Positions 47,506 to 58,731 of a DNA stretch of 64,000 nucleotides are shown one piece after another. The position numbers and the translations under genes are program-made. The notes beneath the pieces are model-generated. The model did no database searches. It saw nothing but the letters and a program-made list of their open reading frames with translations, and had not been told where the DNA came from. This DNA is from Trichodelitschia bisporula (Eukaryota > Ascomycota > Dothideomycetes > Phaeotrichales > Phaeotrichaceae). Position 1 is the first letter of the stretch, and each line of letters begins with the position of its first letter. The stretch lies in contig ML996701.1 in NCBI GenBank assembly GCA_010356995.1, positions 302,963 through 366,962 on the forward strand. The letters are read 5' to 3'.

Positions 47506-48582
47506 GGCTGATATGATGTGGAAGGGGATATGGTGGTTGGGCGCTTTTTTGCTGGCTTTGAAGTTTGCGGTGGTGTTGGTGGTGCCCCAGTTTAATCCCG
47601 TGATTTTGGAGTTGAGCACGACATGCAACCTGGATGTGTCTCCGGTTGCGATTCGCGACTAAATCGATCGCAAAATCGCACGATGTTTTCAAATAGAGGC
47701 ATTTTTATTTATGTGGCCGAGTGTATGGGGAATAGGCAGGAGGCAGTACTGGAGATGAGTTGGAGATGTTGACGAATGTAAAGGAAAGAGAAGGCTGAAA
47801 CAAGCCATAATGACTGTTGACAGCAACGCTGAATACATATCATATTAACTACTGTCTCGACAGCTACCTCTCCTGCTGTTGAAATCTAGCGACCGAATCT
47901 ATGCAGATTCTCCCCAGACTACGGTACATAATTCGCATAAAATGCTGTCAAACGTTGAACAGACCCCGGTGCCTCGACCCCCACGCCGCCCACGGATATG
48001 CCAGACCCTACGCCTACGGTTCGGTATCTGATAATGGTAAGAGGCGTCGAAGATGATGGAACGAGGGTAATCTCGATAGCCAACCTTAGGGTGGAGGATG
48101 TAGTGTTTTTGGCGTCACTTGATGGGACCGACTTCACTTTGATTTCTACGGAGCCATCTCGGAGGCCGTGCAGTGACAAGCTATAAACCCGCATTGTGTG
48201 AATTTCCCTCCAGTTCTTACTGGGGACCAAAGATACTTTTCGATCGCGCATCTTTCTCGGGAATTTACTAGCGCGACCCTTTATGGCCCTCAAGTAACGG
48301 CATAAGGGTCGGGAGCGCATGTGTGTACTTAAAGGAGCTCGTTCAAACCCCTCTTGCGTCATCATGTCGTCGCGGATGGCTGCAAAAGCTGACAGTGGCT
48401 GACTTGCCGCATTACGCGGGGATAGGAGAGTGGGGCGGACAGGGTAGTGGTTTGCCCCGCCAGACTTCAAAAGCCTTTCCTCTGACGCGGAGTCAACCCT
48501 CGCCACAGCTTGCCATTTAAAGAACAATCAACCTACCTGCTCTCAAGTATATCGTTCATAGAACTCTTCCCGAGCCCTCACA
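47506..48582. other. Intergenic region upstream of transaldolase
   Basis: About 1.1 kb between divergent genes. A minus-strand frame at 48527-47919 is open for 202 codons but has no recognisable domain and no splice or homology support. Confidence 0.45.
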
Positions 48583-49716
48583 ATGACGAGCTCCCTTGAT
48601 CAATTGAAGTCCACTGGCACCGTACGTATGCCCGGTTATCGGATAAACATTTGCGAGCAGCTTTGAAGAGATTCACACTGACTCAAACAGGTCGTGGTAT
48701 GCGACAGCGGCGATTTCGCAACGATCAGCAAGTACAACCCGCAGGATGCTACCACAAACCCCTCACTCATCCTCGCTGCGTCAAAGAAGGAGGAGTATGC
48801 GAAGCTGATCGATGCCGCCATCGAGTACGGCAAGTCGCATGGCGAGACCGTCGAGCACAAAGTGGATGCCGCGCTGGACAACCTTCTGGTGCAGTTCGGC
48901 AGCGAGATCCTGAAGCTCATTCCTGGCAAGGTGTCGACAGAGGTTGACGCTCGCTTCTCCTTCGACACGGAGGCATCGGTGAAGAAGGCGCTGCGCATTA
49001 TCGATGTATGTTGTTCGATTTGTCCACTGTGCTGCGCTAACGGACAAAGCTCTACGCCGAGAGGGGTATTTCCAAGGACCGTATCCTGATCAAGATTGCC
49101 TCGACTTGGGAGGGCATCCAGGCGGCCCACATCCTGCAGTCCAAGCATGGCATCAACTGCAACCTCACCCTGATGTTCTCGCTCGTGCAGGCCATCGCTG
49201 GTGCCGAAGCTGGTGCCTTCCTCATCTCACCCTTCGTCGGCCGCATTCTGGACTGGTACAAGAAGTCGACTGGCAAGGAGTACTCATCCGAGGAGGACCC
49301 GGGTGTCGAGAGCGTGCAGACCATCTTCAACTACTATAAAAAGTACGGCTACAAGACGATCGTTATGGGCGCCTCGTTCCGCAATGTCGGTGAGATCACG
49401 GAACTCGCGGGTTGCGACTACCTCACCATTTCTGTAAGCCTGATGTCACCGCACTAATATCCCTGCTGACGATCATCAGCCCAACCTGCTCGAGGAGCTG
49501 TATAACTCTACGGCACCGGTGCCACAGAAGCTCGATTCAAAGGATGCGGCCTCTGTAAACCTTGAGCGCAAGAGCTACCTCAAGGACGAGCCCCTGTTCC
49601 GCTTTGACTTCAACGAGGACCAGATGGCAGTGGAGAAGCTGCGGGAAGGCATCTCCAAGTTTGCGGCCGATGCCGAAACCCTCAAGGATATCCTGCGGAA
49701 GAAGATTGAGGCTTGA
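48583..49716 (+). CDS. Transaldolase
   Basis: Enzyme of the non-oxidative pentose phosphate pathway; it moves a dihydroxyacetone unit from sedoheptulose-7-phosphate to glyceraldehyde-3-phosphate through a Schiff base. Four exons: 48583-48621, 48691-49005, 49050-49433 and 49480-49716 (introns 69, 44 and 46 bp), giving 324 aa, the normal class I size. Motifs seen in order are [41 protein letters not shown] (with the active-site Lys), [29 protein letters not shown] and [11 protein letters not shown]. Cytosolic, with no presequence. The first exon codes only 13 residues, and its start matches the family N-terminus ([13 protein letters not shown]). Confidence 0.96.
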
Positions 49717-50192
49717 TTGTATTGTTTGATGGTGCAAAATGAGATATGAGCGGCTGCGATTTGACGTATTCAAGTATATAACTTGATAAAGAACGAGAGA
49801 CTCAAATAGGCCCTTTCGAACTCTGCTTGCCGTGACCATTCCTGTGTCTGAATTGCCAATATCTGATCCTATCCCACCTTCCTTAACCCCAGATTTTTAG
49901 AACTACTCCACCATAGAGCGACCAACGGCATTGCCGGAAGTCGGAAGGCGTCCGTCGGACCCCCGTCAGCAGCTGCTTATCGAGCAGAGTCTGGCTAGCC
50001 CCACAGCAACCTACCCCTGACAAATGACGATATCGGACCGGGCCCGAGAGTTTGCGCCTTCGTCATTAGTCATTACCCCGCCAGCTTCCCTCCCCGCTTC
50101 AAACCTCCACACCCCTCCAACTCACCACATCTCACCCGTCAAAAGCTCTAATTCCACCCACAACGAACTTACAACCTTGAAATATCGTGAAA
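49717..50192. other. Intergenic region between TAL1 and SOD1
   Basis: These 476 bp lie between two genes transcribed in the same direction. They hold the TAL1 3' region and SOD1 promoter. Pyrimidine-rich DNA precedes the SOD1 ATG. No named site is visible. Confidence 0.45.
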
Positions 50193-51089
50193 ATGGTCAA
50201 AGCTGGTGGGTGTTCCCTTTCAAACTCTCCTAGTAGCGCTGGCTCAACTGCGGGGTGACCCGCAGCGAGCCGATCCCGGGTACCTCGGCGTTATGGAGCT
50301 TTGATGGGCCTGGCACAATCCTTATCTTGCTGACTTGTTTACTTATATAGTTGCCGTCCTCCGCGGTGTTTCCAATGTCAAGGGCACCGTGACCTTTGAG
50401 CAGGAGAGCGAAAGCTCGCCCACCACCGTGACTTGGGACATCTCCGGCCACGATCCCAATGCTCAGCGCGGCCTCCACATCCATGCCTTCGGTGACGCCA
50501 CCAACGGCTGCGCTTCTGCGGGTAAGCAGGGGCATATTTCCAGAGTTGGAGAGCTACTCGGACAAGGCTGATGCTTTCGAGGTCCCCACTTCAACCCTCA
50601 CGGCAAGGACCACGGCGCTCCGGATGACGAAGTGAGGCACGTTGGCGATCTGGTAAGCATCTGAGAGTTCCTGTAGCTCATTATGAGGTTTTGACAGAAT
50701 GATAGGGCAACATTCAAACCGATGCTCAGGGAGTTGCGAAGGGTTCGCGGACCGACAAGTTCATCAAGGTCATTGGGCCGAACAGCGTTATTGGCGTAAG
50801 TAGATCCCCATCCACAGGCGAGGGAAAGGTTGCCCCCCTTAACCATAACGGCGAAAGGGAGCAATCATCCTTTGGCCTTGCGTCGCTTGGCGAGGAAGCT
50901 TCGCTAACCCTGAAGAAGCGGAGCATCGTTACCCACTCCGGCACCGACGATCTCGGCAAGACCGACCATCCCGAGTCGAAGAAGACCGGTAACGCTGGTG
51001 GTAAGTCTCTGCGTCTAACCTCTTTAACCTTGGTTAACTCTTCGCAAGCTCGCCCGGCCTGTGGCGTTATCGGAGTGGCCAGCACTTAG
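50193..51089 (+). CDS. Cu/Zn superoxide dismutase
   Basis: Converts superoxide to oxygen and hydrogen peroxide in the cytosol and mitochondrial intermembrane space. Six exons: 50193-50205, 50351-50521, 50582-50652, 50706-50795, 50919-51000 and 51049-51089, giving 155 aa, the standard length. The start MVKAVAVLRG is family-typical. HIHAFGD holds two copper-binding His, [10 protein letters not shown] the bridging and zinc ligands, [23 protein letters not shown] the zinc Asp loop, and [13 protein letters not shown] the conserved Arg, disulphide Cys and C-terminus. The exons are very short (13 nt first, 41 nt last), and introns 1 (145 bp) and 4 (123 bp) are long for this window. No signal peptide, so it is the intracellular form. 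Confidence 0.95.
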
Positions 51090-51499
51090 ACGCCTTGGAC
51101 ATTGCCAATTGGAGACGAAGCGGTAGATAAAAATGAACACTTGACAATCCTTTGCCTTCCTATCTTTCTGCTCTCCACTGCAATCTGTGCACAAACTCCA
51201 TGAGCTATTGATAGCAGCCCTCTATGACACCATCCCCTTAAGATTTTGGGTTTGCGACGGAAGTTATGCTGGTCGTTGCTGTCCAGCCTTGCGAGTCACG
51301 TGACTACAGACAGATGTCGATTCTGCGGAGACAGTTAGCATGAAGTTAGCGGCTGGCTTCAATCACGCAATTCTGCGGGAAGTCTCATGATGCCAGGTTG
51401 TAGGCTCCCAGTGGGAGAGCGAGACAAGCAATGACGCATTACGAATACATAAACCTAGATCCACATGGTATCGCCCAAAGGAAACAATAACATAAGACT
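51090..51499. other. Intergenic region between convergent genes
   Basis: 410 bp separate the ends of SOD1 and the RTA1 gene. Nothing beyond 3' flanks is seen. Confidence 0.5.
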
Positions 51500-52433
51500 C
51501 TACATCCCCGCAATACACCGCCCCGGATGCCAAAACGTCAGCAGATAAACAGCAATGACGACGGGCGCGAACTCTAGACAGCCAAAGTAGACCTCATGCG
51601 AGCTCAGAGCCCCATAAATCCCCTCAGCAGTCTCAGCCAGACGGAAGACAGTCCGAAGATAGATCAAAAGCGTCGCCACAATGAAGGAGATCAAGAACCC
51701 CTTGCTGACCCGGCCAGGCACGCCTTTCTCGCCAATCTGCCGCCGCGCGCGAAGGAGGAACAGTGCCATGAGCACGAGGAAAACGAAGAAGGAGGCGACC
51801 TGAATGGCGAGACCGGCGAGCAAGATGTTGTTCGCCGACGTGGGGTCTTTTCGGTCGGTTTGCGCCTTGCCAATCAGTGCGGCGCCGGCCATTTGCAAGG
51901 CGGTACATAGGACATCGACGCCGATGAAGGTCATGAGGATGAGCCGCGGCGAGAAGTACGAGAATTGCCGGCCGAGCTTGGTGATCAGGGTCGAGAGGAC
52001 TGTGTAGAGGGCGGCGGAGAAGAAGACCGGAGCTACTACGATGAAGAAATATTGCACCACGAAGTAGATGACGTTATATGGGTTTTTGCCTGTGGCGTGA
52101 GCGGAACTCGCGCTGATTATGAAAGGCTTGTGGACTTACGGGAGCTGAGGAGCCGGAAGATGTACCCAACGACCTCCATCGCAAGCCCCGTCAAGACAAG
52201 CGCGCTGAAGGTCCGCGTTTTGTACTTCTTGAGCTGCCATGAATGGAGAATGGTGGATATGGCGAAGAGAATCACGCCCAGAAGGGCAACCACTAGGGAT
52301 GGGCGGTAGCTATCAGATCAGTCCTCGATCTCTACCGATGCCGAAGTTCGTACCCGTAGATGATCACAGGCGCATCGTTCTTGCCTCCAGGCGGAGGGAA
52401 GTTAGGATCCACATAGCCTCTTCGGCCAGACAT
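51500..52433 (-). CDS. RTA1-family seven-helix membrane protein
   Basis: Member of the fungal-specific RTA1 / lipid-translocating exporter family (RTA1, RSB1, PUG1, YLR046C), linked to sphingoid-base export and stress resistance. Three exons: 52433-52354, 52309-52140 and 52089-51500 (introns 44 and 50 bp), giving 279 aa. The segments YRPSLVVALLGVILFAISTILHSW, GLAMEVVGYIFRLLSS, VVQYFFIVVAPVFFSAALYTVLSTLI, RLILMTFIGVDVLCTALQMAGAALI and so on make seven helices. QYFFIVVAPVFFSAALYTVL and the FRLAE segment are typical of the family, as is a helix-7 end with FWHPGR. It acts in the plasma membrane. Substrate specificity cannot be told from sequence. Confidence 0.92.
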
Positions 52434-54705
52434 GACGTCGCGAAAGGACGGCTTGATAACAACAATATGTCACGTGGAGATGCGACGATAGCAACAGGAA
52501 CAAGAGAAGAAAGAAGAAAAGCAGATTAAGATGGATCTTTAAGAAACGAACGACTACTCCACAAACAGGGAAAACAACACGGTGAAGGATCGATCAACAG
52601 AGGGAGTGGCGATGTCGCGGTCCGATGTCGACGAAGTTCGCGCGTTTAGTTGCTTGGCGTCCAATACCGCTATGCCGCATCCACGGAGTCTTTCAAGGGG
52701 GTCTGGTCGTCATTAGTCCATTTGTGCGAGATGGGCGAGCACGTTGTGGATGCATGGCCTTGGGTGTAGGCCGGGAGGATCAGGCTTCTAGGTGGCTTCG
52801 CGGTGGATTTCGTTTACTCGTGGTCCTGAGTGGTACCGCAGATGTCGATGGAGGCGACTGACATTGATCATGGTGTTTCACAGCGCCAAGTGCGGGACTT
52901 GGCTGTTGACAGGTCAACGTGTGCGCCCCCAAACCCACGATTCTACAACCTCATCTAATCCTGATCATCTCCGTCAAAGGATCAAGAAGCTGTTGCTTGT
53001 ACCAGGCAATCATTTCAATCTTCTACACACATCTTTACAGCCTATGACCGTGAACCCGGATTTGGAGACTCGGCAGTAGCGTCATTTTTGCCAACCTGGT
53101 CTTGCACTCCGTCGCCCTCGGGACACGTTGTCTAGACATATGGCTTCAATTCGGACACCTCAAGGAAATCGGCTATGTCTGGCTTCCCCGCATATATCGC
53201 CACCAAACCCTTCAATTTGGCTGACGCACCTGAGACCCAACACCCGGAATTCGGCCTCCAGTCACGCACCGGGCGAAAGCGCGCTCGAGGGCTCGTTATC
53301 ATCAAGCTGGCGTCGGTAATTGCTCGCTATGGACTTATTGCCGAGTTCAGCTTCGCCTCCGCCTCGATACTACATGCTAGCTGGAGAAGCAAAGTCGTTG
53401 GCGAGGCGCAAGATACTGATCAAACCAGTAACACGATGTTCATCGTAAGCAGGGTTTGCTAAAATATACATCACCGGTCCTTCATACCTGGATGCTGTGT
53501 GCTAATCGGAAAAGGGCTGTATCTTTTCACATCGATATCCCATCTCTCAGCTACAAGGCAATGGTTTGCGCAGATCAACTAGGGCTGCCCTCGTAACTCT
53601 CCTGATTTTCCCGTCGAACCCATGAGTAGCGAGCAATATCCCACGTACCACTGCGTAGTACCTTAATTACCTTGCAACGACGCCGAGGTTGCAGGCCTCC
53701 CAAATCTGATCGCCCAGTGAGCTTCGCCAGCGAAATGCTTCCAGCTTCTTTGGTGCTGTCACAGCAGGCCCTGTCTAGGGCTCTCTTGTCAGAATACCCA
53801 ATACAACGGCGCCTCTGTGAATTTGCCGCGTCTAGTTTCCATTGTGGGGTTTGTTGACGATATTGGCTCTAGCCCCCCTTCATGATGATCCGCATCTACG
53901 TCCAACACCGGGGAAAGCGATAAAGGATCAGAGCCACCGTTGTCGCCAGCAGCTTCAGCCGCCCACCTCGATGGTTGCACGCCGTCTCTCCTCCGGCTTC
54001 CCCACGTTTTCCACGGTAGTGTTGTTCTGAACGCTCCTCCCCACGGACCACGTGCGCCCATTCGCTTTCGCATCGCGATTTCAGGTCCGTGGTTAAGCTT
54101 AATCGCTCTAGCCTCGCGCCCACGACTGGGCAACGCAACGGCGGCCACTGCAGCTGCTCAGATGCATCGGTAAATGAACGAGGATAACCCTACGGATCGG
54201 CCTGCCGCAGGGCACGTGAACCCAGGACCGAGAGTACGGAGATTGGATCTGAGAAGGCTCGGAGTTCGGCAGCCGAAGGCGCAAGCAGTACCCCATTCAA
54301 CGACCTGCCCGCGGACTGTGGGGCCTATATCTGGCAATATGCAATTACCGCACATCCGCATGGAAGACGCAAGGGGCGGGACAAAGCAATTGTGTTAAAG
54401 TTGAATGCACATGTCGTATCGGTGTTGGGTACTATCTATCCCTCTAGCATCACTCCAATTTACTCGAGCCGAACTTCTCGAGCTTAAACTTGAATTGGAT
54501 TTATGCTCACCTATCATGAGCGTGCTCGATAGATAAGAAGGCCATGATCCTGGAGGCCCAGACTTGGACAGGCTCGATAAACAAATATTGATAACCCCCT
54601 CGTCTCCCATCACCGTCTTTGAAAGCCTACCACTTGAGGTACCTTAAAGCGGCGTATACAAAGCCAGCTCTCAGTCCGTCCTTACCGTACCCACACGCCG
54701 CCATA
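52434..54705. other. Long intergenic region
   Basis: About 2.3 kb between divergent genes with no frame longer than 120 codons that shows a domain or signal. Codon patterns and base composition give no support for a gene. No tRNA, repeat or transposon end was seen by eye. Confidence 0.45.
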
Positions 54706-55685
54706 ATGAAGTCGCTCCTTTTCGCCCTCCTTCCCCTCCTGGCCGCCGCCCTCCCGGACGCCTATCCCGCTCCTGCTCCCGAGCCGGAGCCCCAGATCCC
54801 GCAGCTCATTGGTCTCGCTTCGGGTGCTATCATTTTGGGCGCGCTCGGGAGTGCCTACGAAAACTCCCGGCCATGCAACACGTGCAACAATGCTAAGGTT
54901 CAATGCAGTGGCAACGCTGTGAGTTCTCATATGCGGCTATATCTGGCAGTCGCTGATTCTGTAGTGCGAGTGCGAAAACCAAGCTAGCATTGCCTGCTGG
55001 GTCTCCAAGCGCGGCGGTTGCAGCCTGAAGCTCAAGGTACACCACGTCATCCCTTCCTCTGCGCTTCCAACTGAACTTCATAGGGCTGCCCGGCTGTCAA
55101 TGGCGGCGGCGCCACCATCGTGAGCCAAAACTCGGACTACCCACCATGCGGGCAAGGCCTGCCCACGTGCGGCAGCGGCCGCGCCTGCCGAAAAGTCGAT
55201 CCCAGCTGCACGGACTGGACCGGTCGCGGCACCTGCGTTGGGTTGTGTATCCCGTCGTTCACCGGCGCCCAGCAGCCGGCCGCCGCCCCGGCCCAGACCA
55301 CCCAGCCGTGGTGGCAACAGTGGAGCCAGCCGAAGGCCAGTCAGCCGGCTCAAGCCGCACCGAAGATCGCGGAGTGCCCGAGGAGCTACCAGTGTCCGCA
55401 GGGGACGCTTTGTGTGCAAGACCCGGTTCGTGATTTGGTGTTGGGTCTAGAGGTTAAGGTGGCTAACTTGAGCAGAGAGATACCCTTGCGCCGATTCGTG
55501 GTGGCCCGGCCTTCTTGTGTGTGGATGGGAACAACGTCTGTGGTGGGTTCCGCAACGATCAATGTCAATCTGGGAGGCTCTGCGTGCCTGACCCGCGCAA
55601 CAAATGGTACGTGAAGCTCCCCTTCTGACAGCACTGAAGCTAATGAGCCAGTTCCGGGCCGGGATGTACTGGTGTCTGCGCTTAG
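54706..55685 (+). CDS. Cys-rich secreted protein, Pro/Gln-rich linker
   Basis: Five exons: 54706-54918, 54965-55036, 55084-55425, 55476-55606 and 55652-55685 (introns 45-50 bp), giving 263 aa. Residues 1-16 (MKSLLFALLPLLAAAL) are a signal peptide, followed by a Pro/Glu-rich spacer and a Gly/Ala-rich stretch. The mature part has many paired Cys: CNTCNNAKVQC, CECENQASIACW, CGQGLPTCGSGRAC, CIPSF, then a Pro/Gln/Trp linker, then CPRSYQCPQGTLC, CVDGNNVCGG, CQSGRLCVPD and KCSGPGCTGVC. No anchor is present, so it should be released. The pattern is common among Pezizomycotina secreted proteins of unknown role. The splice edges follow from frame and Cys spacing; the third intron has a GTTCGT donor. 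Confidence 0.75.
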
Positions 55686-56282
55686 GGCGTTTTCGGGAGC
55701 GGCCGACGGGATCTTCCTCCATATATGGCCCTGGTAGTCTCCTCCGTATACAGATTAAGAGCTAGTACTCGCTTATCGAGGATTGGGGGCGCCTTTACCA
55801 CCCATCGGTAACTTCATGTGGATAATGCTATCCGGCCATGTGGTTTTGAGTTACCCGGGGCACCCATATTTCGAGGCTTCCTTGATCGCGTCACTCACTC
55901 GCGCCCGCCGGGTAGCAATCGTACGTGCGTAAGAAATGCTGGATGCGCTGCTCCCATAGCGGTCGGTGCTATCATTTCTCAGCTAAGCCGGCATACGGCA
56001 CGTATCTCCCGCACTCGAACCACTTTCCAACCTTCGCCACGGGTCCCGAACCGACACTGTTCCCTGGTCATTCCTTGGAGGTGAGATGACGCGGGGAGAG
56101 CTAGGCAAGATGAGTCCCGACGCAACGGTCAGATCGATCAACCAGCATGTGAAGTGATATCATATGATCGGACTCTAGAGAGGTGCAGGAGAGACCTTCC
56201 GGAACGTGGCTTCAGAACAACCTAGCCTGCCATGGATGCACACACAGAACACCAGAGACACCCATGCAGCCGTTAACATAAT
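55686..56282. other. Intergenic region between convergent genes
   Basis: 597 bp between the Cys-rich secreted-protein gene and YAF9. No feature is seen. Confidence 0.5.
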
Positions 56283-57202
56283 TCATTTCTTTTTTGGGGG
56301 AATAGACTCGTAAACCTCTCTCAGCTTGTCATCCAGCGTCTGCACCTCCTTCATTTTCTCCAGTAAGTCGCTCAGCTCCTTGCTCCGCTGCAGCACCGTA
56401 AGCGTCTGCTCGTCGCACTGCTTCCCGGCCCGCGTCAACACATCAATGAGCTTCTCCTCCGTCTCCTTGCTGTAGATGCTACCAGGCAGCGCCGTGTCCG
56501 GGAGCTCGACTGTCCGCTCCTCGCCGGACGGCACCACCTTGCTCTTGCCCTTTCCCTTGCCCTTTCCGCGTCCCGCCCCCGCCCGCTCCTTATCCAGGTA
56601 CTCCCATTGCGCCTCCGACGTCAGCGCATCCCACAACAACTCCGTCGGCTCATTGAACTCGATATACTCCACAACCTCGCTCCGCACGAGGCCAGTGCGT
56701 GCTTGCTCCGCCATCAGCGCCTCATCGCCATAAGGGTCGAGCTGGAGGAAATGCTGGCGCTGCTGCCACTTCTCGCTCGTGTACGACTGGAAGTAGAGCT
56801 TGATGCCGATGTAGAAGCCGCCGTAGCCCGTCTCCTCGAGCTCAAAACTAGATGTGGGAGTCGGGTTCTCGATCGTGCGAACGGGGTTCGGGAACGTCTC
56901 GTGCAGAACGAAGACGACTTTCTTCAGCCACGCCGTCAGCGCGGGGCCGCCGGGCACCGGGCGCACGTAGACGCGCCACCCGGTTGTGTCGCCGGGTTTG
57001 ATCTTGGGAGGGCGATTGGAGTCGTTGAGTTTCCAGGCTTCGGTTCCGATGACTGTGGGTGTTAGAGCGCGGGGAGGGCGGGAGACGGTGGGGACGAACC
57101 GAAGGGACGCGTTATTCGTTTGCCCTGTGGGTGTCAGCTATGGAGGTAACAGAACGAAATATGATTTACCTTGACGCGCTTGTTTGTTGCAGGCGTCGGC
57201 AT
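56283..57202 (-). CDS. YEATS-domain protein Yaf9 (NuA4/SWR1 subunit)
   Basis: Reader of acetylated histone H3, shared by the NuA4 acetyltransferase and SWR1 remodelling complexes. Three exons: 57202-57170, 57124-57100 and 57052-56283, giving 275 aa. The N-terminus MPTPATNKRVKGKRITRPFVIGTEAW matches the Yaf9 start; the middle exon is only 25 bp. The YEATS fold is seen as TTGWRVYVRPVPGG, WLKKVVFVLHETFPNPVRTIE, and FELEETGYGGFYIGIKLYF. A Gly/Lys linker and a C-terminal coiled coil (YSKETEEKLIDVLTRAGKQCDEQTL..., KELSDLLEKMKEVQ) follow; the coil binds partner subunits. The second intron has a GTTCGT donor and CTCTAAC branch site. The gene shares a 208-bp divergent promoter with COQ11. Confidence 0.93.
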
Positions 57203-57410
57203 TTTGATGGAGGTGATGGAGTGGGAGATGGGGTGGTGATGGTCGACGCGAGGGTCGCGCTGTCTCGATCGACATGTGCCACTGACTGTTCAGCCCTATC
57301 GAGTGGCCAAGGGGGCCCAAGCTTGCTTCCCGCTTTTTGTGGGACATGCATGACGACAAGAGGGAAGAGGTGATCGCAACCGCCATGAAGCTTCATTACC
57401 ACACTCCACA
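57203..57410. promoter_or_regulatory. Divergent promoter, YAF9 / COQ11
   Basis: Only 208 bp separate the two start codons, so the genes must share regulatory DNA and may be co-regulated. No TATA box is obvious. Confidence 0.5.
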
Positions 57411-58418
57411 ATGGCAAACCCTGTGAAGCGGAAGCTGGTCGTCTGCGGAGGCAATGGATTTTTGGGTAGGATGCGCCCGTTCATGGTGTCTGCATGGGGC
57501 TCACAGTCTCAGGAAGCCGTATCTGCAAAGCTGCAGTTGGGCGCGGATGGGACGTCGTCTCTATCAGGTATGCCGTTTCGCTCTTCCGATACCACTCATT
57601 AATTGTTACAGCCGCTCCGGTGAGCCGAACTGGTCTTCCGTAACCTCGTCACCTAATGCGCCGACCTGGTCGCGCTCCGTCTCCTGGGAAAAAGCCAACA
57701 TCCTGCACCCCTCCTCCTACGCCTATCTGCTCGACGGTGCCGACGCAGTCGTACACTCAATGGGCATCCTGCTAGAGGCGGACTACAAGGGCGTCCTGCA
57801 AGGCAAGGAATCCATTGTCAGTGGGCTGCAGCGGGCCTTTAGCTCGAGCAAGCAAGGCAGCCAGAACCCGCTCGAGCAGCGCGAGGGCTCGGATGCGGAG
57901 CCGCAGGAACGGGATGGGCAGGTCACCTACGAGCTCATGAATCGCGACTCTGGTATGTCTCCCACCATCTGCCATCTTTATCTAACCGTCCAGCGATCCT
58001 GCTCGCCCGCGAGGCGCACGCCCACCAAGTCCCCGCTTTCGTGTTCATCTCCGCTGCGGCCGGCGCACCCGTTCTTCCGGCGCGCTATATCGAAACGAAG
58101 CGCGCGGCCGAATCGACTATCGCATCTGCATTCCCGTCGATGCGGAATATCTTTGTTCGCCCGGCGTTTTTGTACGACGAGTCGCGCCCCATCACCATGC
58201 CTCTGGCGGCTGCGACTGGCGTTGGGGCTCTTGCGAACAGCTTGACGGGTGGTCGGCTCACGTGGCTGATGGGCGCGGGCGGGATCAAGCCACTCAAGGC
58301 AAACACCGTGGCTGATGCCGTGGTTGAAGCGGTTGATGAAGAATCCGTCAAAGGGACGCTGGAGGTTCCAAGGATCGAAGAGCTGGCGACGAGCGCGTGG
58401 AGGAAGAATATGTTGTAA
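57411..58418 (+). CDS. Coq11-like NAD(P)-binding protein (ubiquinone biosynthesis)
   Basis: Atypical short-chain dehydrogenase of the mitochondrial coenzyme Q synthome (yeast YLR290C). Four exons: 57411-57465, 57513-57567, 57612-57952 and 57994-58418 (introns 47, 44 and 41 bp), giving 291 aa. KLVVCGGNGFLGSRICKAAVGRGW is the nucleotide-binding Rossmann turn (GGxGFLG). GADAVVHSMGILLE, FVFISAAAGAP and RYIETKRAAESTI follow, the last holding a YxxxK-type pair. No clear presequence precedes the Rossmann fold. The second intron acceptor had two options; the one chosen gives GGNGFLGSRIC. The gene converges on the haspin gene, 313 bp away. Confidence 0.9.
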
Positions 58419-58731
58419 GCGGCCGGCCGTTGTGTGTAAGAGTAGTGGTTATGATCCATCCTCCCGGCTGTGCTGTATCGTCTAGGCAACATTCAACTCA
58501 ATACAAAGGCTCGGTTCGCATCTTCAATGATAAGAACCGAGCTCAATTAAGATATGGTCGTATCCCATGATGAAAGATTGAACATGCACACGCTCGCGAT
58601 GCCAGCCCTTGGATATCCGTATCCAACACTAGACCCGAATACAATCCTCAACGCCGTGCCATGCGCATAACCCCCTGAAAACGCTCCTCCAGTCAAAAGC
58701 TTTCCAAATCGTTGATTCTGTGCATCCTCCT
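58419..58731. other. Intergenic region between convergent genes
   Basis: 313 bp separate the 3' ends of COQ11 and the haspin gene. Nothing else is seen. Confidence 0.5.

Noticed and set aside
47919-48527. 202-codon minus-strand frame upstream of transaldolase
   Set aside because: The C-terminal half looks somewhat protein-like, but nothing is recognisable and it lies in the expected TAL1 promoter.
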